The notes below the pieces were generated by a model. The model was not told the DNA's origin, did not search any database, and worked only from the letters and a program-made list of their open reading frames with translations. Below are positions 24,190 through 32,564 of a stretch of 47,336 nucleotides of DNA, in pieces; within the stretch, counting starts at the first letter, position 1; each line of letters begins with the position of its first letter. The stretch comes from an uncultured Lachnospiraceae bacterium (GTDB taxonomy: Bacteria; Bacillota; Clostridia; Lachnospirales; Lachnospiraceae), in assembly GCA_910579805.1 (NCBI GenBank), contig CAJTWM010000030.1, positions 1-47,336 on the forward strand, in the 5' to 3' direction. The position numbers were made by a program, and so were the translations under genes.

Positions 24190-25015
24190 CCGGAAATAAA
24201 AGATGCAGATGCGGTTCAAAACAGACGCCGTCTGACAACGGAACATGAAGAGCGGTTGAGTCCTCCGTACATATACGGATAAAATCAGCCGCTTTTTTTA
24301 CGGACATCGCAAAAGGAACTTGATTTAATGCGTCGCCGGAAATAATGGATGCAAAAATATCGCCCGTTCCGTGACGCATTTCACCGGAGAGGGGAGTTTG
24401 ATAAGTAACAGGTGTTTTATTCGATTCAAAAATAAAATTGACAAATGTGTCGTTTTTTCGGATTCCTGTGATGACAATTTTGTCAGGGCCGTTTTCATGC
24501 AGTATTTCAGCAATGGAAAGTAATTCTTCCTCTGTCCATCCACTGTCTTTATAGGGCGTATCCGAGAGCAGGCATGCCTCCGTGATATTGGGGGTGACGA
24601 TAGAAGCATGGCGTAATAGTTCTTTCATTTTTGCACAATGCTCTTCGGTGACCGTGGAATAAGTCCGTCCGTTGTCTCCCATAACGGGATCGATAATAAT
24701 AACAGAAGTTATGTTTGACGACAGAAAATCATTTACGATCTTAATCTGCGCTACGGAACCTAAGAATCCGCAATAAATACCGTCAAAAGAGAGACGCATG
24801 GATTGCCACTGTGCAAGATAGGCTTTCATATTTTCCGTCAGGTCTAAGAACTGGTAAGAAGGAAAACCCGTATGGTTTGAAAAAATAGAAGTGGGTACAG
24901 GACAAACCTGTACCCCCATTGCATTTATAATAGGAAGGGATACTGTTGTGGAACAGCGTCCGTATCCTGCAATATCGTTGATCATAGCTAATTTTTTAGG
25001 AATCCTCTTATCCAT
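24173..25015 (-). CDS. pdxY: pyridoxamine / pyridoxal kinase
   Basis: 280 aa, ribokinase-like fold. It phosphorylates the B6 vitamers pyridoxal and pyridoxamine to make the cofactor PLP/PMP. Visible family signatures are the opening MINDIAGYGRCSTTVSLPII, the substrate-loop FSNHTGFP, VIIIDPVMGDNGRTY, IVTPNITEACLL and the anion-hole/catalytic MRHGTGDIFASI with its aspartate. It follows an ECF S component by 35 bases on the same strand, which suggests vitamin B6 uptake and salvage. Its last codons overlap the convergent DUF4097 gene by 17 bases, and the plus-strand terminator of that operon lies inside its coding sequence. The symbol pdxY is used for the family; pdxK-type naming is equally possible. 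Confidence 0.88.
   Translation of the reverse strand: MDKRIPKKLAMINDIAGYGRCSTTVSLPIINAMGVQVCPVPTSIFSNHTGFPSYQFLDLTENMKAYLAQWQSMRLSFDGIYCGFLGSVAQIKIVNDFLSSNITSVIIIDPVMGDNGRTYSTVTEEHCAKMKELLRHASIVTPNITEACLLSDTPYKDSGWTEEELLSIAEILHENGPDKIVITGIRKNDTFVNFIFESNKTPVTYQTPLSGEMRHGTGDIFASIISGDALNQVPFAMSVKKAADFIRICTEDSTALHVPLSDGVCFEPHLHLLFPVSPEK
24251..24299 (+). terminator. plus-strand terminator of the padR operon, located inside the kinase gene
   Basis: AGCGGTTGA (24251-24259) pairs with TCAGCCGCT (24285-24293) with one G-U pair. An inner stem CCGTA-CATA-TACGG stacks on top, and seven T residues follow directly. It lies 60 bases past the DUF4097 stop, within the C-terminal coding part of the convergent kinase. 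Confidence 0.7.
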
Positions 25016-25050
25016 GTCTGCTCCCGTCCGCCTGCGCTAGAGTGCGTTTA

Positions 25051-25650
25051 TTAGTTTTTGTTTTTTTCCTTTCCTATTATAATAAATAGTCCGGCTTTTT
25101 TCAAGGCGGGACAAAGCGCCATATATACAAAAACAGATACGATCGCAGAAGCGATGGCGTTGATAGAAGTAGAAGCGATGTTCCATGCGAGAGTCAGTTC
25201 CGCCGCAGGTTTCCCTAGAATGAACAATTTATAGAAATAACCGACGAGGGGATCGAAGATCACGTTGAACAAGAGGCCGCCGCAGGCTGCTAGTACGGTA
25301 AAAAGAAGTACTTTGTGGCGGTCTTTTTCTGTGGAAATCTTACCGAGCTTATGGGCGATCAGCCCGGTGATCAGACCGATACAGAATTTTAATAAAAAGG
25401 TTTTCGGCGCATAGGCGACGTAAACGGGATCTAAAAGATCCCCGATCGTCATGCCGATCGCGCCCCCGATGCCGCCGTAGACGCCGCCCAGCAAAAGAGC
25501 GCCAAGAACGCAGACCGCGTTTCCAAGGTGGATGGAGGTAGCGTCGCCGCCCGGCAGGGTGATCTTGATCTGTAAAAAAGTGAAGATGACATAGGAGAGG
25601 GCTGCCATAAGCCCCGTCATAACAATTTTATAAACATGTTCGTTTCTCAT
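25051..25650 (-). CDS. ECF transporter S component, probably for a B6 vitamer
   Basis: 199 aa, five to six membrane helices. The family hallmarks are the amino-terminal helix (IVMTGLMAALSYVIFTFLQI) and the loop DATSIHLGNAVCVLGALLLG, then GGIGGAIGMTIGDLLDPVYV with charged residues typical of vitamin-binding S components. S components bind the vitamin outside and work with a shared EcfA-EcfA'-EcfT module encoded elsewhere. The immediate neighbour, transcribed together, is pyridoxamine kinase, so pyridoxine, pyridoxal or pyridoxamine is the likely substrate (a PdxU-type role). That is an inference from context. AAGGA lies before the ATG. Confidence 0.85.
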   Translation of the reverse strand: MRNEHVYKIVMTGLMAALSYVIFTFLQIKITLPGGDATSIHLGNAVCVLGALLLGGVYGGIGGAIGMTIGDLLDPVYVAYAPKTFLLKFCIGLITGLIAHKLGKISTEKDRHKVLLFTVLAACGGLLFNVIFDPLVGYFYKLFILGKPAAELTLAWNIASTSINAIASAIVSVFVYMALCPALKKAGLFIIIGKEKNKN

Positions 25651-25694
25651 AGTTTCGGTATCCTTTCCGTATACATATATAACATTTATAAATC

Positions 25695-25709
25695 TTGTAT
25701 ATTATACAA
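25695..25709. promoter_or_regulatory. perfect 15-bp palindrome upstream of the S-component gene
   Basis: TTGTATA-T-TATACAA, 45 bases before the S-component start codon and overlapping a minus-strand TATAAT-like -10. It is a candidate operator; the regulator is unknown. Confidence 0.45.
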
Positions 25710-25759
25710 AATTATAGTTTTAAGGAAAGTGCCAGATTGCAAAAAAACGTGCATACCAG

Positions 25760-25788
25760 TTGTATTTTTAACCGGAATCAGTTAGAAT
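25760..25788 (+). promoter_or_regulatory. possible promoter of the hybrid kinase gene
   Basis: TTGTAT (25760-25765), 17-base spacer, TAGAAT (25783-25788). It lies 180 bases before the chosen start. The spacer between has a weak ORF that I do not accept. Confidence 0.45.
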
Positions 25789-25966
25789 ATAGTCGATTAT
25801 ATTCCGCTATGCAGATTTTTTACGCGGGGAATGTGATATATGCATTTTTCGGATCATTTATGGCTTTGGCGCCGCAGGATGGATTGAAGTGTCCGCTGAA
25901 GCAGACAGATGGGAGCAAAGATGAAAAACGTAAATCCGCAAGGTGAGAAAGGGGCATGGTTATAAA

Positions 25967-27790
25967 ATGGAGAAAAAAGAGGAGTCTTTGCGTAAATTTG
26001 GCTTTATCGGGTTAAATGCGATGGGATATCATGTGTTATATATGGCTCTTTCCGGACTGGTAGGATGTATCCATACGGTTTTGGCATTGGCGTTTCTGTC
26101 AGGAAACGCTTATAGGCTGGCAGGGATCAATTTTATAAGTATTTTGATTTATGCTTTATGCATCTATCTGTCAAAAAAGAAAAAAATAAGGCTTGTTTAC
26201 CATATTATCATCGGTGAAGTTTTTTTGTTTTCCGTTTTCGTCACATGGATTCTTGGGAGCGAATACCTATTCAGTATGTTTTGTATCGCTACGATTCCGT
26301 TTACTTATCTGACTTCTTATCTGCTGGAAACGTCGGAGGACGGGCAAAAGCGCATTACGCCGGTCTACTACTGCGTAGCGGCGATTATACTGTTTTTCTT
26401 TGAGCATTTTATGTTAAATACGGGCGATTTCTTTTTACTGCCTGCTGAAGGAGATACCAATATCCTTTTCTTTCAGGTGTTCAACCTGTCGGTCAATATC
26501 TGCTGCTGCATGATCGGCGGTTTTGCGCTTTCGAAAGTCGCGGTGGAAAACATCAGGCTGACAAAAAGCAATCTGCTCCGTATCGAAGAACTGATGCGGG
26601 AGGCGGAAGAATCCAATGAAGCAAAGAGCAACTTCCTTGCCAATATGTCCCATGAGATCCGGACGCCGATGAACGCGATATGCGGTATGTCGGATATGCT
26701 TTTGGATGAAGAACTGTCGGATCAGGGGAAAGAACTGGCGGCGTCCATTAAGTCCTCCGGCAACAGCCTGCTCAGCATTATCAACGATATTTTGGATTTT
26801 TCCAAGTTAGAATCGGGGAAAATGGTCATTGCCCCGGAGGAATATTACATATCATCTGTTATTCATGATCTGATGAACGTAGTGGTGGTCCGTGTGAAAG
26901 ACAGACCGGTGAAACTGGTTGCCAAGGTGCAGGACAGCATTCCGAGAAAACTTTATGGGGACAGCGGAAGGATCAGACAGATCCTGCTCAATATTATGGG
27001 TAATGCAACCAAATTTACGCAGGAAGGCAGCGTTACGCTGGACGTATCCTGGCAGGCGGAGGGGGAAAAGGCCGGCAGACTCTGCTTCAGCGTATCGGAT
27101 ACCGGGATCGGCATTAAAAAGGAAAATTTGGAGAAACTTTTCGACGCCTTTGAACAGGTGGATCTGAATAAAAACCGGGGGATCGAAGGAACCGGTCTGG
27201 GCCTTTCCATCAGCAGGCTTCTTGTGGAAGAGATGGGCGGAAAGATATGGGTGGAGAGCGAATACGAAAAAGGCAGTACTTTCCGTTTTTATATTATGCA
27301 GGAAGTAATCGACGCTTCGCCCTGCGATTACGGAAAGGGCGTGCAGAAAACCCAGATCAAGCAGTTTAAGATCGACTTTAAAGCGCCGGAGGCAAAGATC
27401 ATGGTAGTGGACGACGTGAAGGTAAACCTTCGTGTGGCAGCGGGAATCTTAAAGAAATTCGGCGTCGTACCGGATCTGGTGGACAATGCCGTCGACTGCG
27501 TAGAGATCTTGAAAAAAAGAAAGGATTATGACCTGATCTTTATGGATCATATGATGCCGGAAGTGGACGGGATCGAGGCGACGGGCATGATCCGGAGCAT
27601 GGGCGGGGAATATACGGATAACGTACCGATCGTGGCGCTGTCCGCCAATGCCGTAAAAGGAATGGAACAGGAGTTCCATACGGCAGGAATGAACGATTTC
27701 CTTCCTAAACCGATAGAAGTAGCAAGGATGAGCGAGATCCTGAAAAAATGGCTGCCGGAAGACAAGATTTTACCCAAAACTGACTCTTGA
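25967..27790 (+). CDS. hybrid sensor histidine kinase with C-terminal receiver
   Basis: 607 aa. About six membrane helices (residues 10-190) form the sensor; no PAS or periplasmic domain is seen. A dimerisation/phosphoacceptor domain with MSHEIRTPM (His229) follows. Then comes the HATPase domain: N box NIMGNATKF, SVSDTGIGI, FEQVD and GTGLGLSIS. A linker leads to a receiver domain with the acidic pair Asp482-Asp483, phospho-acceptor Asp527 (FMDHMMPEVDG) and the late conserved lysine in FLPKPIE. There is no Hpt or DNA-binding output domain, so the final partner must be elsewhere. ATG 25967 is preferred by similarity to typical kinase starts; GTG 25943 is an alternative. The stop codon is part of the next promoter. 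Confidence 0.92.
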   Translation: MEKKEESLRKFGFIGLNAMGYHVLYMALSGLVGCIHTVLALAFLSGNAYRLAGINFISILIYALCIYLSKKKKIRLVYHIIIGEVFLFSVFVTWILGSEYLFSMFCIATIPFTYLTSYLLETSEDGQKRITPVYYCVAAIILFFFEHFMLNTGDFFLLPAEGDTNILFFQVFNLSVNICCCMIGGFALSKVAVENIRLTKSNLLRIEELMREAEESNEAKSNFLANMSHEIRTPMNAICGMSDMLLDEELSDQGKELAASIKSSGNSLLSIINDILDFSKLESGKMVIAPEEYYISSVIHDLMNVVVVRVKDRPVKLVAKVQDSIPRKLYGDSGRIRQILLNIMGNATKFTQEGSVTLDVSWQAEGEKAGRLCFSVSDTGIGIKKENLEKLFDAFEQVDLNKNRGIEGTGLGLSISRLLVEEMGGKIWVESEYEKGSTFRFYIMQEVIDASPCDYGKGVQKTQIKQFKIDFKAPEAKIMVVDDVKVNLRVAAGILKKFGVVPDLVDNAVDCVEILKKRKDYDLIFMDHMMPEVDGIEATGMIRSMGGEYTDNVPIVALSANAVKGMEQEFHTAGMNDFLPKPIEVARMSEILKKWLPEDKILPKTDS

Positions 27791-27815
27791 CAAATGAAAA
27801 AACATTGACTATATT
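27787..27815 (+). promoter_or_regulatory. promoter of the valS T-box transcript
   Basis: TTGACA (27787-27792), 17-base spacer, TATATT (27810-27815). The -35 box overlaps the stop codon of the histidine kinase gene. Confidence 0.75.
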
Positions 27816-27834
27816 TAATTCATATCAATAATAG

Positions 27835-28125
27835 GAACGATATTTAAAGGTAGTGACAAAGAGGAGTACGCGTCGGTTCGCTTTTCAGAGAAAGAATCCG
27901 TATGGCTGGGAGATTCTAAGAGTATGATGCGGAAGGTAGCTTTGGAACCGGAGCGTTGAAAAGAAACCGTAAAAGTAAGGCGGGTAAGATAGGCGTTCCC
28001 GTTTTATCCCCGTTAACGGATAAGGCTCTGATAGGAGCCGTTTGAGGTAAGAAAATTTCTTACGAATAAAGGTGGTACCGCGGTTGACCCGCCCTTTACT
28101 GTTTTTCAGTAAAGGGCTTTATTTT
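27835..28125 (+). promoter_or_regulatory. T-box riboswitch controlling valS
   Basis: The T-box hallmark AAAGGTGGTACCGCGG is at 28068-28083, followed by an intrinsic terminator. Stem I features are visible: AGTGA near 27852, the AGAGGAGTA and CAGAGA segments, and the lower strand AAGGTAGCTTTGGAACCGG. The likely specifier codon there is GUA (27936-27938), a valine codon. Uncharged tRNA-Val would stabilise the antiterminator and allow transcription of valS. Confidence 0.93.
28091..28124 (+). terminator. T-box terminator
   Basis: GCCCTTTACTG (28091-28101) pairs perfectly with CAGTAAAGGGC (28107-28117), followed by TTTATTTTATT. It is the terminator alternative to the T-box antiterminator. Confidence 0.9.
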
Positions 28126-28145
28126 ATTATCAAGGAGGATTTTTC

Positions 28146-30812
28146 ATGAGTAAAGAATTAGCGAAAACCTATGACCCAAGCGGCATAGAAGAAAAGTTAT
28201 ACCAAAAGTGGATGGATAAAAAGTATTTCCACGCTGAAGTGGACAGAGACAAAAAACCGTTTACGATCGTAATCCCGCCGCCGAATATTACGGGGCAGCT
28301 CCATATGGGCCACGCGCTGGACAATACGATGCAGGATATTCTGATCCGGTTTAAACGGATGCAGGGATATAATGCGCTCTGGCAGCCGGGAACGGACCAT
28401 GCCAGTATTGCGACGGAAGTAAAGATTATTGAAAAACTAAAAGAAGAGGGCGTGGACAAAGAAGATCTGGGAAGGGAAAAATTTTTGGAGCGCGCATGGG
28501 AATGGAAGAAAGAGTACGGCGGAAGGATCATTTCCCAGCTTAAAAAGATGGGATCTTCCTGCGACTGGGACAGAGAGCGCTTTACCATGGACGAAGGCTG
28601 TAATAAGGCGGTAACGGAAGTATTCTGCCGTATGCACGAAAAAGGCTGGATCTATAAAGGCTCCCGTATCATCAACTGGTGTCCGGTATGTAATACGTCC
28701 ATTTCCGACGCGGAAGTGGAATATGAAGAGCAGGCAGGGCATTTCTGGCATATCAAATATCCGCTTATCGATGAAAACGGGCAGCCCAGTACGACGGAAT
28801 TTTTGGAGTTTGCTACTACCCGTCCCGAGACTATGCTGGGCGATACGGCGGTAGCCATCCATCCCGAAGATGAAAGATACAAGCATTTAATAGGAAGAAA
28901 GGTCATGCTCCCGCTGATGAACAGGGAAATGCCTATCGTAACGGATGCCTATGTGGACATGGAATTTGGAACCGGCGTGGTAAAAATCACTCCCGCCCAC
29001 GACCCTAACGATTTTGAAGTGGGAAAACGCCATAGCCTGCCGGAGATCAATATTATGAACGACGACGCGACCATCAATGCCAACGGCGGAAAGTTCGAGG
29101 GTATGGACCGCTATGAGGCAAGGGCGGCGATCGTAAAAGAATTGGAGGAAATGGGACTTTTGGTCAGGATCGAAGACTATTCCCATAATGTAGGAACCCA
29201 TGACCGCTGCAAAACGACGATCGAGCCTTTGATCAAAAAACAATGGTTCGTAAAGATGGACGAACTGATAAAACCGGCGGTGGAAGCCGTGAAAAGCGGA
29301 GAGATCAAGCTGATTCCCGCCCGTATGGAAAAGACGTATTTTAACTGGACGGACAATATCAGAGATTGGTGTATCAGCCGGCAGCTATGGTGGGGACACA
29401 GGATCCCGGCTTATTATTGCGAACAGTGCGGGGAGATCACCGTGGCGAAAGGAATGCCGGAAACTTGCCCGAAATGCGGCTGCACCCGTCTGAAGCAGGA
29501 CGAGGATACGCTGGATACTTGGTTTTCTTCGGCGCTGTGGCCCTTTTCCACGCTTGGATGGCCGGAAAAGACGGAAGAACTGGAATATTTTTATCCTACG
29601 GATGTGTTGGTGACAGGATATGATATTATTTTCTTCTGGGTCATCCGTATGATCTTTTCCGGTTATGAGCAGATGAAAGAAAAGCCTTTTAAAACCGTGC
29701 TGTTCCACGGACTTGTAAGAGATTCCCAGGGAAGGAAGATGTCGAAATCCTTAGGAAACGGCATCGATCCCTTGGAGATCATTGAGCAGTACGGCGCGGA
29801 CGCGCTGCGCCTTACCCTGATCACCGGAAATGCGCCGGGGAACGATATGCGTTTTTATCATGAGAGAGTGGAGGCAAGCCGTAATTTTGCCAATAAAGTT
29901 TGGAATGCGTCCCGGTTTATCCTGATGAATATGGAAGGAAAAGAGATTCCGGAAGACGCCAAAGCCCGCTTAGAGCCGGCGGATAAATGGTGCCTGTCCA
30001 AATTAAATACTCTTGTGAAAGAAGTTACCGACAATATGGAGAATTTTGAACTGGGTATCGCGGTACAGAAGGTGTATGATTTTATCTGGGACGAATTTTG
30101 CGACTGGTATATCGAAATGGTCAAGCCCAGACTTTATAATTCGGACGACGCAGCCAGCCAGAACGCCGCGCTTTATACGTTAAAGACCGTGCTCATCGAC
30201 GCGCTAAAGCTGCTGCATCCATATATGCCGTTTATTACGGAAGAGATCTTTACCACGCTCCAAAGCGAGGAAGAGTCTGTTATGATCTCTAAATGGCCGG
30301 AGTACAGGGAAGAAAGAAGCTTTATCAAAGAAGAAGGGGATATTGAGACGATCAAAGCGGCGGTCAGGGGAATCCGTAACGTAAGAACCGAGATGAATGT
30401 GGCGCCGGGCAGGAAAGCGCAGGTATTTGTTGTCAGCAAGGAAGAAGAAATCTTAAAGACTTTTACGGAGGGCAGGCTGTTTTTTGCTTCTCTTGCCTAC
30501 GCCTCCGATGTGGCGATGCAGAAAGACAGGGAAGGCATTGCGGAAGACGCGGTATCCGTTGTGATTCCGGGGGCAACGCTTTATATCCCGTTTGCGGAGC
30601 TGGTTGATGTCGGACAGGAGATCGAAAGGCTGGAAAAAGAAGAAAAGAGGCTGAACGGGGAGATCGCAAGGGCGAAAGGAATGCTTGGCAATGAAAAGTT
30701 TGTCGCCAAGGCGCCGGAGGCAAAGATTGCAGAGGAAAAAGAAAAGCTGGAAAAATATACCGATATGCTGGAGACGGTAAAAGAGAGGCTGGCACAGCTT
30801 AAAAAATCCTGA
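28146..30812 (+). CDS. valS: valine-tRNA ligase
   Basis: 888 aa, complete class I synthetase. The HIGH motif appears as PPPNITGQLHMGHAL (near 41-55). The CP1 editing domain has TTRPETMLGDTAVAIHPED and the GTGVVKITPAHDPNDFE segment. KMSKS is intact in GRKMSKSLGNGIDP (near 528). The anticodon-binding domain contains RFYHERVEASRNFANKVWNA, and the C-terminal coiled-coil arm is rich in Glu and Lys (about 820-885), as in all ValRS. CAAGGAGG sits 10 bases before the ATG. It is transcribed from its own T-box leader. Confidence 0.98.
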   Translation: MSKELAKTYDPSGIEEKLYQKWMDKKYFHAEVDRDKKPFTIVIPPPNITGQLHMGHALDNTMQDILIRFKRMQGYNALWQPGTDHASIATEVKIIEKLKEEGVDKEDLGREKFLERAWEWKKEYGGRIISQLKKMGSSCDWDRERFTMDEGCNKAVTEVFCRMHEKGWIYKGSRIINWCPVCNTSISDAEVEYEEQAGHFWHIKYPLIDENGQPSTTEFLEFATTRPETMLGDTAVAIHPEDERYKHLIGRKVMLPLMNREMPIVTDAYVDMEFGTGVVKITPAHDPNDFEVGKRHSLPEINIMNDDATINANGGKFEGMDRYEARAAIVKELEEMGLLVRIEDYSHNVGTHDRCKTTIEPLIKKQWFVKMDELIKPAVEAVKSGEIKLIPARMEKTYFNWTDNIRDWCISRQLWWGHRIPAYYCEQCGEITVAKGMPETCPKCGCTRLKQDEDTLDTWFSSALWPFSTLGWPEKTEELEYFYPTDVLVTGYDIIFFWVIRMIFSGYEQMKEKPFKTVLFHGLVRDSQGRKMSKSLGNGIDPLEIIEQYGADALRLTLITGNAPGNDMRFYHERVEASRNFANKVWNASRFILMNMEGKEIPEDAKARLEPADKWCLSKLNTLVKEVTDNMENFELGIAVQKVYDFIWDEFCDWYIEMVKPRLYNSDDAASQNAALYTLKTVLIDALKLLHPYMPFITEEIFTTLQSEEESVMISKWPEYREERSFIKEEGDIETIKAAVRGIRNVRTEMNVAPGRKAQVFVVSKEEEILKTFTEGRLFFASLAYASDVAMQKDREGIAEDAVSVVIPGATLYIPFAELVDVGQEIERLEKEEKRLNGEIARAKGMLGNEKFVAKAPEAKIAEEKEKLEKYTDMLETVKERLAQLKKS

Positions 30813-30913
30813 AATGTTTCTATGGATTCCTATGCGGACGACTGAAGAAAGCCTGTTACGGGCAGCGGATCAAGCGGAGAAAATAAAATAATAGGATATT
30901 TACACATAACTAC

Positions 30914-30942
30914 TTGCAACAAATCCAAAAATAACGGATAAT
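30914..30942 (+). promoter_or_regulatory. possible promoter for the FapA-family gene
   Basis: TTGCAA (30914-30919), 17-base spacer, GATAAT (30937-30942). A perfect 10-bp hairpin, GAAGAATCGC-TTT-GCGATTCTTC (30966-30988), follows in the leader, without a U-run. Confidence 0.5.
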
Positions 30943-31029
30943 AATAAAAAGACTTTTATTTTACAGAAGAATCGCTTTGCGATTCTTCCCCATATATGAT
31001 AGGGATACAATGGGGAAGGGGGGAAAGAT

Positions 31030-32547
31030 ATGCCGGAAGCTTTTGCATCTGCAATGACAAGAGAAAAATCAAATAATACAGGAGTAGAGATGCCATGGGC
31101 AAGTCCCGGCAGTCCGCTCAGCAACATCGGCAGACAGCTTGAACCGCCGGTAAAACAGGGGATTGACAACGGCTCTTATGTAAGGATCGAACCGGATAAT
31201 ATGATCGCATGGCTTTATCTGCTCCCGCCCGTTACGGAGGGCGAGAAATTCACCAAAGAAGACATTATGGAATTTTTGCAAAAAAACGGCGTGGTGCGCG
31301 GTTTTCATACATCCAATATTGCCGCAGTGGCCAAAAAGGAAGTTTATAACCGGGAGATCAAGGTTGCGCTGGGAAGAGACGCTGTAGAGGGGATCGACGG
31401 TTATTATGAATATAAGTTTGCGCCTACCGTTAACAGGGCGCCCGCCGTGAGGGAAGACGGTTCCGTAGACTATACGAGTATGAGCACCTTACAGAACGTG
31501 CGTAAAGGCGATGTGGTCGCCGTTTATCATCATGCCGTACAAGGGGAAGCCGGATACAATGTGCGCGGTGCGGAAACAAGGGCGAAGCCCGCAAAGGAGC
31601 TGCCGCCGCTCAGAGGAAAAGGAATTTCCCACGAACCGGATTCCGATATTTATATTGCCGTTCAGGAAGGCAAGATCGAGATCAAAGACAATAAGATAGA
31701 CATTAAAAGTACCCATGAAGTTCACGACGACGTAGACCTTGTTACGGGAAAAATAGAATTTTTCGGCGACATTGAGATCAGCGGCAATGTCAGCGCCGGT
31801 GTTATGATCCGTGCCGGACGTAATATTGTAATCAAAGGTACGGTGGAATCGGCGAATCTGTATGCAGGCGGCGACATTGTTTTGGAACGCGGCATACAGG
31901 GTGGAAAGAAGGCAAAGGTCAGCGCAAGAGGCAGCGTTTTTGCCGACTTTATCGAACATGCGGAGGTTACCGCAAGAGGAGACGTCTGCGCCAACATCAT
32001 TTTGAATTCCAAGGTTTCGGCAGAGGGAATCGTGAAGGCCACCGGTAAAAAGGGAGTGATCATGGGCGGATATACCCATGGACTTATGGGAGTCGAGGCC
32101 GGCGTGCTGGGAAACGATGCGGAGATCAAAACCTCCGTCCATGCAGGCTACGAACAGGAAGTTTACGAGAAATTTATCGGTATGGCGGCAAGGGAAGAGG
32201 CGGCGCAGCTGGAACTGAAAAAGACCGTCGACGTTATGTCGGAACTTTTAAGAAAGAAACGTCTCCGTGCTTCGACCATGACGGAAGGAGAGGAAAACCG
32301 GCTTGCGGAGCTGAACCGTAAGAAGGACGAATGTTTTGCCGTACTTGACGATATCAATCAGGAAAAAGAGATCCTGTCCGCGCAGATCGAGAAGGGCAAG
32401 GATGCCAAGATCATTACGGAAGGCAGCGTCCACAGAGGAGTCGTCATTGGCGTGGCGGATTGTAAGTATATCGTAGAACGGGATACCAGCTTCATGCAGT
32501 ACAGTTATCTGGGCGGTATGGTAGAGGCTACCGTGAGAGTGATGTAG
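31030..32547 (+). CDS. FapA/DUF342-family protein
   Basis: 505 aa. Residues 60-370 match the FapA (DUF342) architecture. An alpha/beta N-terminal part (VNRAPAVREDGSVDY) is followed by a polymer-like right-handed beta-helix with regularly spaced hydrophobic strands: EISGNVSAGVMIRAGRNIVI, KGTVESANLYAGGDIVLERG, ARGDVCANIILNSKVSAEGI. A coiled coil rich in Glu, Lys and Arg follows (about 375-460), with a short beta C-terminus. There is no signal peptide. FapA-family proteins are linked to flagellar assembly or cell-envelope functions but lack a firm biochemical role. The ATG is preceded by GGGGAAGGGGGG. The next gene, folC, follows closely. Confidence 0.87.
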   Translation: MPEAFASAMTREKSNNTGVEMPWASPGSPLSNIGRQLEPPVKQGIDNGSYVRIEPDNMIAWLYLLPPVTEGEKFTKEDIMEFLQKNGVVRGFHTSNIAAVAKKEVYNREIKVALGRDAVEGIDGYYEYKFAPTVNRAPAVREDGSVDYTSMSTLQNVRKGDVVAVYHHAVQGEAGYNVRGAETRAKPAKELPPLRGKGISHEPDSDIYIAVQEGKIEIKDNKIDIKSTHEVHDDVDLVTGKIEFFGDIEISGNVSAGVMIRAGRNIVIKGTVESANLYAGGDIVLERGIQGGKKAKVSARGSVFADFIEHAEVTARGDVCANIILNSKVSAEGIVKATGKKGVIMGGYTHGLMGVEAGVLGNDAEIKTSVHAGYEQEVYEKFIGMAAREEAAQLELKKTVDVMSELLRKKRLRASTMTEGEENRLAELNRKKDECFAVLDDINQEKEILSAQIEKGKDAKIITEGSVHRGVVIGVADCKYIVERDTSFMQYSYLGGMVEATVRVM

Positions 32548-32564
32548 TACGGACGGGAGCGGAA

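Noticed and set aside
25695..25946. 83-codon plus-strand frame before the hybrid kinase
   Set aside because: It spans a promoter and a palindrome, has no ribosome site and an unlikely composition.
30814..30891. 25-codon frame after valS
   Set aside because: No ribosome site, no neighbours that suggest coupling; probably chance.
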